Shown: positions 1-10,700 of the stretch, piece by piece
Position numbering within the stretch: the first letter of the stretch is position 1
Layout: each line of letters begins with the position of its first letter
Assembly: GCA_016271365.2 (NCBI GenBank)
Contig: CM057452.1
Span: 826,428,001-826,492,000, forward strand
DNA: 64,000 bases
Reading direction: 5' to 3'
Origin: Neoceratodus forsteri
Lineage: Eukaryota > Chordata > Ceratodontiformes > Ceratodontidae
Program-made: the position numbers and the translations under genes
Notes under the pieces: generated by a model
Seen by the model: only the letters and a program-made list of their open reading frames with translations
What the model was told of the DNA's origin: nothing
Databases searched by the model: none

Positions 1-2300
1 AAGTATAGCTTTAAAATGTGGTCAATGAACAATTTTAGGGATGAGACCCGACAATGCTTGCATCCATCTAGGTCAATTAAAGAGTTCTCTATGTGAGACT
101 CGAATCATCATTCATGTGGCTAAAAGTCAAATAACAACTGGTAAATGCCAAGGTGCTTCAATGTCAGTATCAGACAGCTAAGAGGGAAAAGAAAACGGTT
201 GTGGCATATTTATCAGCTATTGCTTTAATAAAAAATGAACTGAACTGAACTAATAATTTGTACCATATGGGAGCAAAAATACCTCTGTTCAGCTTTCTCC
301 CCCCGATCTCTGGTGCTTCATCCATAACAATTAAGGAGCAGCCGCTACAACTAAAATGATCAGCTCCTCTTTTCCAGGTATAGGGTTCATTAGCTACTAA
401 TATGATGGCCCCACACCACCTTCCCACCTCTCCACCTGAGAGTCATTTAGCAATTCAAGGCAACATGTCTCCCATGTTTCAGCAATGAGTTTTTGTATTC
501 GTTTTAAAGTTCCATATGAAACATTTAGCTTGTTCAGTTTCCTCCAAACGTACTGCAGTATCCAGTTAAAGCTGCTCCTTCTGTTTTAAATGATTTGAAA
601 GACCTACACACACTGTAAGTGCCATCAAAATTCTCCTCCAGCATGACAGAAATGTTTTTTTCCTTTTCCTCAAGTGGTTCGATTCAGTGTAGGAACAGCT
701 CCATCTGCATTCCACAGGACTCCCTCTCTCACCATCATAAAGCAGACGTTTCAACATTAAGCTCCATGTTTCAATAAATACTCACACTCCACAGGCTTGT
801 TGAGTGTCTCTGGCCTCCAAACTCTCACAGCTCACAACCCGCTCCTAGCGTTCAGCTGCCCCGTCGGTATTGGCAAGTGCTTTTTATGAAATAATATGTT
901 ACATGAGCAGTGGTACTGACCCAATAACACCAATAAATGCTCAGGATAAAATAAGAGAAGCATGAAGATGCAAACAATGTAAAAAAAAAAAAAGTATAAA
1001 ATGTCAGCAGGTCAGTGGAGCAGCAGCACAGCCATCTTGCTTCTCCCAACCCCCCTTCCCATCAGGGGTGCCACAAGACAACTAGGACAGCAATTGTCTG
1101 GTAGGGGGTGCCACTAGACACCAGGGACAGCGATCAGCAGGTGGGAGGGGTGCCACTAAACACCAGGGAAAAGGACGGCTCACAGCTAACACTGCAGCCG
1201 GCAACAAGAATTTAGTTGTGACCACAGAAGTCAAGAACTTCCCAATGTTCTCAGACAGAGAACGCCAGGGAAGCGCTCCTCTCCCAAAGCTGAGCACCTG
1301 GGATTTTGGGTGCCAGAAAAGGCATTTGTGGGCACAATTATGAAAAACAAACATCAGAATATAGCTAAATGAGTCCCATTTAGCTAGGTTCTGATGTTTT
1401 TTTTAAATCTCAGTAGTTTTATGTAGTTTCCACCTCTTGTAGTTGGTGGAAGAAAAAACAAGATGGCGGCTCATAAAAAATATTTTTTCCTCATTAAAAA
1501 GGATTTTTTTCTCATGAAAAAGGAATGGATCTCGTGAGAAATTATTCTTTTTGGCAAGATCAAACCATCAAACTTTTTACCTCTATCCTGAAAAATGAAC
1601 TTCCCATAGGAAATAATGGGAACTGAAAAACTGAATAACTTTGCAACAGGTTAATATTTTTGCACCAAACAAACACTGGCAGTTCTGTTACCCAAGTTCT
1701 TTCTACCAGAACAAAATCACACCAAAATTCCACACCTTCTGGGCGGAAGGCGATGAGGAAAAAATTGCAAAAAGTGGTGATTTTTTACTTTTTTACACTA
1801 TCCAGATCTCTGAATCCACATATCAAACTAGAACAAAACTTGCCACGTCAAGAACGGCACATACCAAATTGTGTGCAAATCCATTGATCAGTTGCAAAGT
1901 TATTAAAGTGCAAAATTTGAGGTTTAACATTAAACAGGCTACTCAGCCCTAACTATTATATACACCAAGGCATTGTGGAGACATTCATGTATCCCCCCAC
2001 CCTAACCCTATCACTGTATATTAACATTTAATCCCTGGCAGTCTTGTGGTACCCCTATCCTCTTCAGTCCCAGTTGTAAAATTAAACAACACTGGTAGTC
2101 CTAAGGTATCCCCTCCCACCCCAAACCCTGTTGTGAAAAGAAAGTACTCTGATAGTCCAGTGGTAACCCATCCCACCTCAAACCACAGAGTAAAATGATG
2201 TCCCATAGGGAAATTGTAGAAGAAGGATCCCATGGGAAATGAGATGCTGCATCTAAGTGGGGTAAATAAACTGTAAAAGAAATTGGTGGCAATCAATAGC
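1..2300. other. Unassigned intergenic DNA
   Basis: No gene or recognisable transposon could be supported. The stretch is AT-rich with short homopolymers. Small open frames on both strands are short and carry no recognisable motif. A region near 1440-1960 has the look of old non-coding repeat sequence, but I could not assign it to a family. Confidence 0.5.
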
Positions 2301-2315
2301 TTTTAGCCCCCAAGC

Positions 2316-2620
2316 AGGCAGTGGAGACAATGTGTTCTATTCATAAAAAACACTGTTGGGAAACAGAGATCACAGGTTCAGCCCCTGATAGAGCCAAATA
2401 ATGACTGTGTGACCCTGAGCAAGTCACTTAACTTCCCAGTGCACCTGTTCATACAGCTACAGAAATGAGTACAAGCAGGACCACACTGGAAATACAACGT
2501 TGCATCTCAGCTGAACTATCCTGAGTAAAAACATTGTAAAACGAGCAAAAGCAGGGCACCTATGCATACAAGATGTTGCATCCCAGCTAGCCTGTCATGG
2601 GTGACTAAATTGTAAAAAAC
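2316..2620 (+). repeat. CORE-SINE (MIR-like), copy 1
   Basis: The segment has a tRNA-like head with a degenerate box B (GGTTCAGCCCC). A MIR-type core follows (tgtgtgaccctgagcaagtc then acttaacttccc). It ends in a tail built around a 'cctgagtaaa...attgtaaaa' theme. The same head-core-tail order recurs at about 2635, 3435 and 4655, so this is a dispersed family. The MIR core is well known from CORE-SINEs; the family name in this genome is not known to me. Confidence 0.7.
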
Positions 2621-2634
2621 AAATAAATAAATAC

Positions 2635-2840
2635 ATGGTCGGAGCACTGTTGAGTACTGGGAGAACACAAGTTCAAACTCTTTTGGAGCAAATGACTCAC
2701 TGTGTGACCCCGAGCAAGTCATTGAACCTCCCAGTGCTCCAGCCCACCCAGTTGCGGAAATGGGTAAAATTATGACCCAAATAGAAATGTGATCTAGCAT
2801 CTTAGTTGGCCTATCCTGTCAACATAAATTGTAAAAAAGC
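2635..2840 (+). repeat. CORE-SINE (MIR-like), copy 2 in tandem
   Basis: This second copy follows directly after the first, in the same orientation. It repeats the core (tgtgtgaccccgagcaagtc), the 'cctcccagtgctcc' segment and the 'tatcctgtcaa...attgtaaaa' tail. The head is shorter and more diverged than in copy 1. Confidence 0.65.
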
Positions 2841-2845
2841 AAGAA

Positions 2846-3430
2846 AACATTGTCGGGAGGAGGATCAAGCATCCTTAGGACTGCTCTCCTCCTCTGGGGG
2901 AGCACCTGACATGATTGACCCTGGCGGAGGCCAGGGGGAATACAACTGCTGAAGCTGAGCGGTCAGGGATGTGTGCTGGATGTTAGCACACCGATGCAAC
3001 ATGTCATTGCTCACCATGCCTCCCGGGGAGCTATACTACAAAAAGTGCTGCCAGTTCCATACATGACACCCGCGCATCTCCGGTTCCGCTCCGCCATCTG
3101 CGACACCTGGCCAGTGACCGAATTGTATAAGTCTCTGTCAGGCTCGGCCTCGTTCCATGGCCCTGCCCTGGGGGGGGCAAGCCAGGGAGGGCCCCCAGTG
3201 GATTCCTCTGCCAGGACCACTACAGTCTTCCATTGGACCATGCCTGCTCAGCTGCCCTTCCCAGAGGGGGGGGCAAGCCTGGGTTGAAAATCGTCCAAGG
3301 TAAGTCCCATGTGGGCCAGGGACCGGGTGAGTGGGGGATGAGGTCCTGGAGGTCTGGCACAAAAAAACACAGTAAATAAAAAAAAGAACAGAAAAAAAAA
3401 CAACGCCGGTAGATGCTGACCTTTCCTTGC
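2846..3430. other. GC-rich segment without an assignable gene
   Basis: This 0.58-kb stretch is clearly richer in G, C and CpG than its surroundings and has G-runs around 3169-3180 and 3264-3274. Open frames exist on both strands (about 104 and 113 codons), but they overlap each other and show no motif I recognise. It could be part of an unrecognised repeat or a decayed CpG-rich regulatory region. Confidence 0.35.
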
Positions 3431-3434
3431 ACCC

Positions 3435-3730
3435 CCCCCCGCACTCTGGTCTCATGGATAAAGCACTGTTGGGAATCAAGAAATCACAGGTTCATACCTT
3501 GCTAGAGCTAAATACTCACTGTGTGGCCCTGAACAAGTCAGTGGACCTCCCAGTGGTGCAGTTCACCAGCTGCAAAAAACGGGTTGAAGCAGGACCCCAC
3601 GGAACTAAGAAACACAGAAAATGACAACAGATAAAGGTCTACCAGTCCACCTATGGTGCTAAAAAATAGCATGTTAAATCTTAGAGGGACTATTCTGAGT
3701 AAATACATTGCATAAATGGATAAAAGCAGG
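3435..3730 (+). repeat. CORE-SINE (MIR-like), copy 3
   Basis: It starts with a tRNA-like head (ggtctcatggataaagcact), followed by the degenerate box B (aggttcatacc) and the core 'actgtgtggccctgaacaag'. It ends with the 'attctgagtaaatacattgc' tail shared with the copies at about 2316 and 4655. Confidence 0.65.
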
Positions 3731-4650
3731 AGCCCTGCTTTAAATTAATTTAACCTCCCTCATGAGCTAAACATAAGAATTTCACTACAAAACATTCAAG
3801 CAAACATTATTGTCCAATTTTCTTTTTAGCTGTTTTTCTTTTGCTCAGAGCATCTTCAAGCTGCAGATAGATATCTGCAACTGTCATTTGAGCTCCAGTT
3901 CTGTAAATGAGTTCTCAGTGCAGCTCCCTCCACTTTGCAATTCATACCTACATGTGTAATATGGAGTTCAGTAATTACCAAGACCACAGTCTGCAGTCTG
4001 AGAGCACCCTGCTAGGCAGCATTCAAGTCCCAGCCAGAACTAATTTGGATTGCATGTCTGTAATCCTACACATCAGTCCTATCACTGAATCTGACATCAG
4101 TAAAACCAAGTCACTCAAAGTGAACATAACACTAATCTTAAGTGTATGCAGAAAAGCACATGTGTGATTACATGAGTTGCTACAAGCTGTGCTTGTTGGC
4201 ACCCAAAAATAATACTGTACTGCCAAGGCGCCTTACTTTCTGTTTCCGAACAGTTACAGTACCTGTCTTGTTAGCATACTTTTTTACAACAACCTAACTT
4301 CTTTCTGATAGCAAAAAGTTAAACATTTCGGGGCTAAATTTAGGAAATCGCTAATCCTACAGGGCAGCTGTGTTGCTGAAGTGCTTTCTGTGTCGTAGGC
4401 CTCTAAAGGTCAGAAATAATGAGTGGTCACAGGGATAGGATCTGTTGAACAGAAGGGATGGCTTTGCTTATTCCAGATTTAGCTCCAGTATAGTTGTTTG
4501 AACATGGTGAGTCATATGTGAAGATTTACTTTCTAAGCTAATCAGTCTGGTTACTCACATCACAGTGCAAACACATACCATGCACTTCAGCAATTATATA
4601 AGTTACTGTGTCTTTAGAAATGTCCAAGAACTGTTTTGCCTGATTCAGAG
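3731..4650. other. Unassigned intergenic DNA
   Basis: No gene, SINE or LINE signature was seen. Open frames near 3907-4167 and 4023-4226 overlap on opposite strands and have no recognisable domain. Confidence 0.5.
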
Positions 4651-4654
4651 TACG

Positions 4655-4885
4655 ATGTAAGAGGCAATGTGACCTAGTGGCTAGAGTGCAGCCTTGAAAA
4701 CCAAGATGCCCAGGTTCAGTCCCCCAGAGCCACTAACATACTATGTGACCTTGCTTAACACCCCCTTGTGCTTGAGTTCTCCATACTGAAAAAAATGAGT
4801 AGAAGCAGGGCTTCACTGAATAAAAGATGTTGCAACTTAGCTGGACTATCCTGGGTAAATAAATTGTCCAATAAAAGTCTTTGAC
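4655..4885 (+). repeat. CORE-SINE (tRNA-derived), copy 4
   Basis: This is the clearest tRNA head of the family. A box A-like block (tagtggctagagtgc) and a box B-like block (caggttcagtcccc) lie about 30 bases apart. They are followed by the core (actatgtgaccttgcttaac) and the tail 'tatcctgggtaaataaattg'. Pol III box spacing and the MIR-type core support a CORE-SINE. Confidence 0.75.
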
Positions 4886-5144
4886 CTTCATTCATCATCT
4901 TGTAGCATACTTTAGCTCACAGTTACTGGACAGATCTTACAAGTCTTGTCTGAACAGGATTCATCATTAAGGTCTCTTTCCACTCCTTAGTTTGCAGTTT
5001 GCCTTGTACATTCACACTGCTTGGTCTGAACGAACTTGATCCCTATATACAGTACACTATATCCTTTTTTTTTTTTTGTTCTGTTTATGTCCCCTCCTCT
5101 TACACTGACAGCTAGGCCCCCCCATTGTCTCTTACTTACCATAC

Positions 5145-5620
5145 ATCTTTGGGGGTCTTGCTGTAGCCATGGTCATCCCCCCAGGTGAGGACAGAGGGGA
5201 CAGCAGGGAAACCCCTCTGACAGGATTTGTAGTATGTCCTTCCTGAGAAGACATCCCCCTCAAGGTTAGGGGTCTGGATTTAATGAGGTAGTACACCCCT
5301 AATGTCAAGGCCCATTTCCTCTCTTTTCTCTTTGTCTTGTCCCAAGTAGGGTAGATGGACACATCATGACATGGTCACGCCAAAGCATGTCGCACATCTA
5401 CATCTGCAGCCCTGCTGTCTTGTTCCTCCACCACACTACCACCCGTGGTCACCCAGGTGACACTGTAGTGGCGGGGGAAGAAGCCCACCCTCCCCAGAGG
5501 AGAAAAGCATTCCCCGGGACACAAAATCCTCCTCCACCACCCCGGCCAGCCCCAGAAAATCAGGGCACGCTCCCAAACCCTTGTCACTGATGTCATGAAT
5601 AGTAATACTACCGCAACACA
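5145..5620 (-). repeat. Dispersed repeat family shared with 22146-22600
   Basis: The block 'gtggtcacccaggtgacact' with 'cccaccctccccagaggaga' is matched at 22431-22490 by 'gtagtcacccaggtggcagt' and 'cccaccctccctggaagagg'. Left parts also align (ccatggtcatccccccaggt versus catggagctatggatatccc). The second copy ends in a reverse-strand tRNA-like box A, so the family is probably a tRNA-derived SINE read on the minus strand. The family is not one I can name. Confidence 0.5.
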
Positions 5621-5872
5621 GATGGGCTGGTGCTTTCTCTTTTATTATCTCTTCTCTCATGCAGCTCCTTGCCAACCCCATGACACCATAAATGACCTTT
5701 ATCTTTTTACTTCTTTATTATCATACTGGGTCATGTATCAAACTGGAGCTCCGTTTAACTGTTTTTGAAGTGACCTGTATTTTTATATGCATATTATGCT
5801 TGTATCTTATTACTCTGTTGGGTTCAGTTTTATAATAATGGTTGTATGAATGCAGCTTTTCTTATCTGCAAC

Positions 5873-6748
5873 AGAATGGACACCCAGGAAGGGGTGGAAG
5901 GAATACAAAGGGATCTGGGGAAACTAGAGGAATGGTCTAGGGTGTAGCAGATGGGTTTCATGCCAAAAAGTGCAAAGTCATGCACCTGGGGCAGGGATCC
6001 AGGACTGTCTATAAAATGGCGGGGGGGTACTCACAATAACCTGCAAAGAGGAACTTTACGGTAATCATATCTGATTATCTCAAGATGTCAGGGCAGTGTG
6101 AGAAGACAGTAAGCAAAGCTAGTGGTATGCTAGGGTGCATAGGGAGAGGGATTTCTAACAGGAGAAGAGTGGTGGTATTGCCACTGTATCATTCAATAGT
6201 GACACCCCACCTAGAGTACAGTGTCCAGTTCTGGAGACCGCACCACTGCAAGGACATAGAAGGGGTCCTGAGGAGGGCTGCCAAAATGGCTCGGGGGTTG
6301 CATGAGAAACCATATGAGGAGAGGCTGCAGGAGCTCAACATGTGCTCCCTGGAGGAGAAGAGAGAAAGAGGAGACATGCTTGAGATCTGTGAGTACCTCG
6401 GGGGGGGGGGTGAACAAGATGCAGAAGGGAAGTCTCCTTCAGAGGAGGAGCTGAACCAGAACATGGAGGCATGCAATGAAGCTTGAGGGGGAATTTTAAG
6501 AGGAGTGTGAGGAAATACTTCTTGACAGAAAGGGTGGTGGATGCCTGGAACAGACTTCCAGAAGAGGTGGCAGGGGTGAAGGCAGTGGGATAGGCAAATG
6601 GGCATAATAAATAGAGGAAAGGGAGGAGGGAGGGACACTGAAGACCAAATAGGGTCCAGGGTGTAGAAATAGTCAGGGAAAATAGGACAGACTAGATGGG
6701 CCCATCAGTCCCTTTTTTTGCTGACAAATTCTGTTTCTATGTTTCTGT
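5873..6748 (+). mobile_element. CR1-like LINE, 5'-truncated 3' fragment
   Basis: The sequence matches the 3' part of the larger CR1 copy at 33270-34107. It retains the region after the RT catalytic core, the block 'ctagagtacagtgtccagtt' and the stretch encoding EERLQELNMCSLEEKRERGD. It ends in 'aaattctgtttctatgtttc', the CR1-type octamer end. The reading frame survives over 6085-6486 (133 codons) and is then broken. A G-run at about 6399 contributes a frame disruption. This is a dead fragment typical of 5'-truncated LINE insertion. Confidence 0.85.
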
Positions 6749-6980
6749 ATTGCTGGATGTTGTTGAAAATGAGTCTTGCTCAATGGATGTTCAAATCCCT
6801 TCTTTAATAAACATAACTGGTTTTATTTTCACAGCTATTTCTATGATGCAAGTTCCAGATGTATCAAATATACGATGCATGGGTCTTGCAGCAAAGAATC
6901 GTTTTCTCTCCCTATACTGAAATGATATCCACTAGACCAAATTTCTATGGTTTACTGTGCATCAGTGTTAGGGACCCTTA

Positions 6981-7265
6981 ACATAGAAACATAGACATTT
7001 TTGGCAGAAAAAGTCAATTGGTCCATCCATTACTCTGCCTTAACCTGTGACCTATTGCCTAGATGGGGTTTTATCCCTCACTTTCCCCACTTCCTCCATG
7101 ACTTACTGCTCCTCCTGCATGACTATCAAACCTCTTACTCTGTCCCGGCCATGTCTGAACCCTTTTATGTTTTTTGCTCCTACCACCTCAACTGATAAAA
7201 CTGTTCCATGGCGCAACCGCTCTCTCCATAAAGTTACATTTTCTCACATCCCTCCTAAATCCCCC
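6981..7265 (-). mobile_element. CR1-like LINE 3' end fragment
   Basis: It begins with 'catagaaacatagacatttt', the reverse complement of the CR1 3' octamer end, and continues with 'tggtccatccattactctgc'. The rest is diverged. A second, very similar 3' end starts at 7279, so two CR1 insertions in the same orientation are stacked here. Confidence 0.7.
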
Positions 7266-7278
7266 ACCAGCCTCCATT

Positions 7279-7726
7279 CATAGAAACATAGGAACATAGA
7301 CAATGATGACAGAAAAAGACCAGAGGTCCATCCAGTCTGCCCAAGTTCCCTATAATTCCTGGAACCTACCATTCCTCCAGGGTACTAACCCTCCCCGCCT
7401 TCTCTCTATTCTCCCTCTTGGTCCTGCCACCCCCAGTAACCACTATTTCCTTTATTATGTCCCAGCCCTGCTTGAATCCCCTGACTGTTTTTGCATCCAC
7501 CACTTCAGCTGACAGACTGTTCCAAGGTTCCACCACCCTTTCCGTAAAGTAGTACTTCCTCACATCACTCCTGAACCTACATCCTTTTAATTTCCATTCA
7601 TGTCAATGAGATTGCAAATTGGTATTCAGGCTAAATAGTTCCTGCAGTTCACTTTGTTAATTCTTTTAAGGAACTTGAAAGTCTCTGTCATATCTCCCCT
7701 TTCCCTTCTGGTCTCCAGTGAGTACA
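7279..7726 (-). mobile_element. CR1-like LINE fragment, left part, split by Gypsy
   Basis: On the minus strand this is a CR1 3' end: octamer end at 7279, then the region encoding AEVVDAKTVRGFKQGWD, then the block with 'tctgtcatatctcccctttc'. It stops at 'ccagtgagTACA' and resumes after the Gypsy insertion at 14317 with 'TACATATTTAG'. The rejoined target site matches intact CR1 copies, where the reverse complement reads 'aatatgta'. The second half is 14317-14990. Confidence 0.85.
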
Positions 7727-7947
7727 TGTAACCCCTAGGTGGCGCTATCCCATGGGCTACTACCCTTGCCTGCTTGGCTAGTAGCAGGTTAAGGGGCCTG
7801 AGTTCTGAAACAGGTGCCTCCACCTGGAGGTCAGGGTTGGTAGTAATCAAGCTAACCTGGGCACAACCCTCCAGGACACTGTAACCCCCCCCCCCCTTTC
7901 TTTACTAGTGGCTGGAACAATACACAATAATTACTTTCAATACATTT
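7727..7947 (-). repeat. Truncated 3' LTR of the Gypsy element
   Basis: It aligns with the first 220 bases of the 12426 LTR (shared 'ggttaaggggcctgagttct' and 'ggtgcctccacctggaggtc'). Similarity stops after 'actttcaatac', where internal pol-derived sequence begins. The rest of the LTR, the polypurine tract and the integrase were lost in one or more deletions. Confidence 0.88.
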
Positions 7948-8800
7948 TCTCTATACAACGACTGATTGAGCAACTTCAATCTGGAGCCTTCTTTAAACAA
8001 TAAAGCAGTTCGCAAGTCAGTGGAACGTAACTTAGACACATCTTTCCCTGTACGCAGGGCATCAAGTGCTGGCTGAATCATAGGATCTTGGGATTGAGCC
8101 CACTAAATGCTGTCATTGTCAAATAGAGGTAGTGTACTAATATCTAGAGCAGAGAAGTGGCAATAAGCAGCTGGTATGCAGGTGTCAGAAGGGCCCAAGC
8201 AATCTACTAAACAGTCCACTGTGTCCACAGACATCTGTTTATCTCTATCAAACTTTTGGCACAATGCTTGAATGTCAGGTTCAGACAGCCTGACCCAATC
8301 ACTCTTGGAAGTGGGCCTTCGTGATAGGGTGTCAGCATCAATATGGTTCAGGCCCAGTCCCTGTATTCAACAGCATAATCGTAGGCTGATAATGCAGAAA
8401 ACCACAGGTGACCAGTGGCATCTAACTTAGCTGAAGTCTGTACATAAGTCAATGGGTTATTGTCAGTATTCACCAATATCTTTGCCCCATAGAGGTATTC
8501 ATGAAACTGGTCAATGATGGCCCATTTTAGCGCAAGGAACTCCAACTTATGCACAGGGCAGTTTCATTCAGATGGGGTCAAGCTCCTACTGGCGAAAGCT
8601 ACTGGTCTCAGGCCATCCTCATGGTCTTGATACAGTACCACTCCTAGACCCTGCAGACTAGCGTCTGTATACAGCACACAGGGTTTGGTGGGGTCAGCAT
8701 AGGCAAGGATGGGGGGTGTGGGTGAGCTGGTATATGATCTCATGGAAGGCTGTTTCACAGTCAGGCATCCAGCAAGGCCTGAAGGGTTCACCTGGGTGGA
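7948..8800 (-). pseudogene. Gypsy pol: RNase H and post-RNase H spacer (fragment)
   Basis: On the minus strand, 8791-8564 encodes an RNase H start with the catalytic Asp context LYTDASLQGLG. A stop at about 8562 follows, and then 8554-8348 continues with HKLEFLALKWAI and NTDNNPLTY, the typical Gypsy RNase H core. Beyond that, a stop-broken frame continues into a spacer with a recognisable 'D-LSRRP'-type end of RNase H. It then stops at the LTR junction near 7947, before any HHCC integrase motif. RNase H normally degrades the RNA strand of the replication hybrid. The copy is inactive. Confidence 0.85.
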
Positions 8801-9935
8801 AGTATACTTTTTCTGGTCCTTTAACGGCCCCTTTTTTGTGTTTACGATTGGTAGGAGGGTAACCCTGGGTAAGGTTCAAGAGTGGGCGAATCACCTTGGG
8901 ATAGTCTTTTATGAACCTGCAGCAGTAGCCACAGAACCCCAGGAAACATTGTAGTTCTTTCAGATTATGGGTCTGGGGCCAAGTAGTCAGTGCTTCAACC
9001 TTACTGGGATCAGTCTCTATTCCTTTTGTAGATACTATGTGCCCCACATACTTCACGGAGGTTTGGAAAAACTGGCACTTGTCAATGGACAGCCTGAGGC
9101 CGAAGTCTTCCAGACGGTCTAGGACTTTAAACAGTCAGTTCTCATGCTCCTCTAAGGTGCTCCCAAACACAATGACATCGTCCAAGTACACCAGGCATTC
9201 CAGCAAACTCATGTATCCCACCGCATGTTCCATCAGTCGCTGAAAGGTGGCCAGGGTGCCCGATATCCCCTGTGGCATCCTCAGAAACTTGTAGAACCTC
9301 AATGGACAGATAAAGGCTGTTTTCTCATGGTCTTTCAGGACCATCAGGATCTGGTAGTATCCGCTGTGAAGATCCAACACCGAGAACCATTTGCTCCCAT
9401 TCAAGCAATCCAGGGCATCTTGTATATGAAGTATAGTGTATTGGTCTGGGATGGTCCGCCGGTTCAGGGTTCGATAATCAACACACATCCTCACAGACCC
9501 ATTCTTCTTATGCACAACCACAACAGGAGAGGCGTATGGGCTCCTGGATTCTTGTATCATGCCAGCAGCGAGTATTTTCTGCAGGTGTCTTTTTACATCA
9601 TCTATGTCTGCTGGGGCTAGGCGTCGGGACCTCTCTCGAAATGGCCTTTCATCATGCAGGCATATGTGATGCTCCGCACCCTGGACACATCCCACATCCC
9701 ATTGCTTCAATGAAAACACTTGGTCTCTCTGGGCAAGTATCTTGCTAATTGTAGCCTTCCATTCAGCTGGCAACGGGGAGTCACCAAAGTGAAACAAGTC
9801 TGGGGTCACTCTCTCCTTCTCACCAGGGTGCTTGTTGCTGGGCAATACTGCAGTGTCTGCACAGTGTACTGCAGCTAGGGTGCACTCTCTGTTCACCCGG
9901 ATCTCCCGATCTGACACATTGTGAATCTGGACCAT
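8694..9935 (-). pseudogene. Gypsy pol: reverse transcriptase
   Basis: The minus-strand frame 9935-9135 carries the Gypsy RT palm and finger blocks in order: SPYASPVVVVHKKNGSVRMC, VDYRTLNRRTIPDQY, FSVLDLHSGYYQI and the catalytic VYLDDVIVFG. After a TGA at about 9134, probably from a CGA Arg codon by CpG decay, the frame continues at 9056-8694. That part has the thumb/connection motifs KYVGHIVSTKGIETDPSKVE and LGFCGYCCRFIKDYPKV. The order and motifs are diagnostic of Metaviridae-type (Ty3/Gypsy) RT. The YLDD box itself is intact. Confidence 0.92.
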
Positions 9936-10169
9936 TACTCGTCATGCATAGGCATGGGCACTAGCAGGCAAGATGCTGGGCTTGATCAATAATCCTTCTG
10001 GCAATTTTCCATCACCTGGTGCATCCAACATCAGTATTTTGTTCTTGACACCTTTCCATAGGTGGACCTCCCCTTGCATGGTACACTGGGCGTTAGGGGC
10101 CAGTACCATTGAATCGGGATCCTTCTTCCACATGATCCCCACCAGTTCATCCTGGTCTACTTCCTCAGG

Positions 10170-10600
10170 TTTCTATTGTAAATCATAGGCCCTCTTGATC
10201 AGAGCCAGAATTCTCAGGGCTCTCCCAGTCCATTGCCCTTGTTTCTTGTGACAGAGTTGTGCCAGTCTCCCAAACATATGGGCATTTGTCCCAATTAACA
10301 GGGGGACCCCATCATACAGTCCGGTGGGGGGACGCACTAGGGCTAATGTCTCTACTCGCTCTTCTACACCCATTACAGTTGCAGGAAAAGACAACCAGAG
10401 GTGGACATACCCTAGGTAGGGATAAGACTTGTCACTCAGGCCCTACATATGTAGGCCTTCCAGGGATTGCAAAGGTACATCAGATAAGTGTTTGTCATAC
10501 CAGTCCTGGAATACAATGGTCACTTGTGAATCACTGTCAAGCACAGCCCAAATATGAATACCATTCACAGTCACCGTAGTCTACATTGAAGGGCCCACTA
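10170..10600 (-). pseudogene. Gypsy pol: retropepsin-like aspartic protease region
   Basis: On the minus strand between about 10590 and 10440, a frame encodes VNGIHIWAVLDSDSQVTIVF. This is the position and shape of the retroviral protease flap-proximal active-site loop, usually D-T/S-G-S. Here the glycine is replaced, giving D-S-D-S, which would be expected to impair catalysis. A stop follows at about 10447. The next frame (10394-10173) carries a segment containing PLLIGTNAHMFGRL, the typical 'L-I-G-xD' C-terminal protease region. The region lies between gag and RT, as expected. Confidence 0.7.
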
Positions 10601-10700
10601 TTTTGGACCAGTCTGGAGAGGCAGTAGCAGAGGCCTGGAGAGATGATCTAGCCACAAAGAAATTTGAGTTAGGGTTTCTCGAACCCTCACTGCAGTCATT

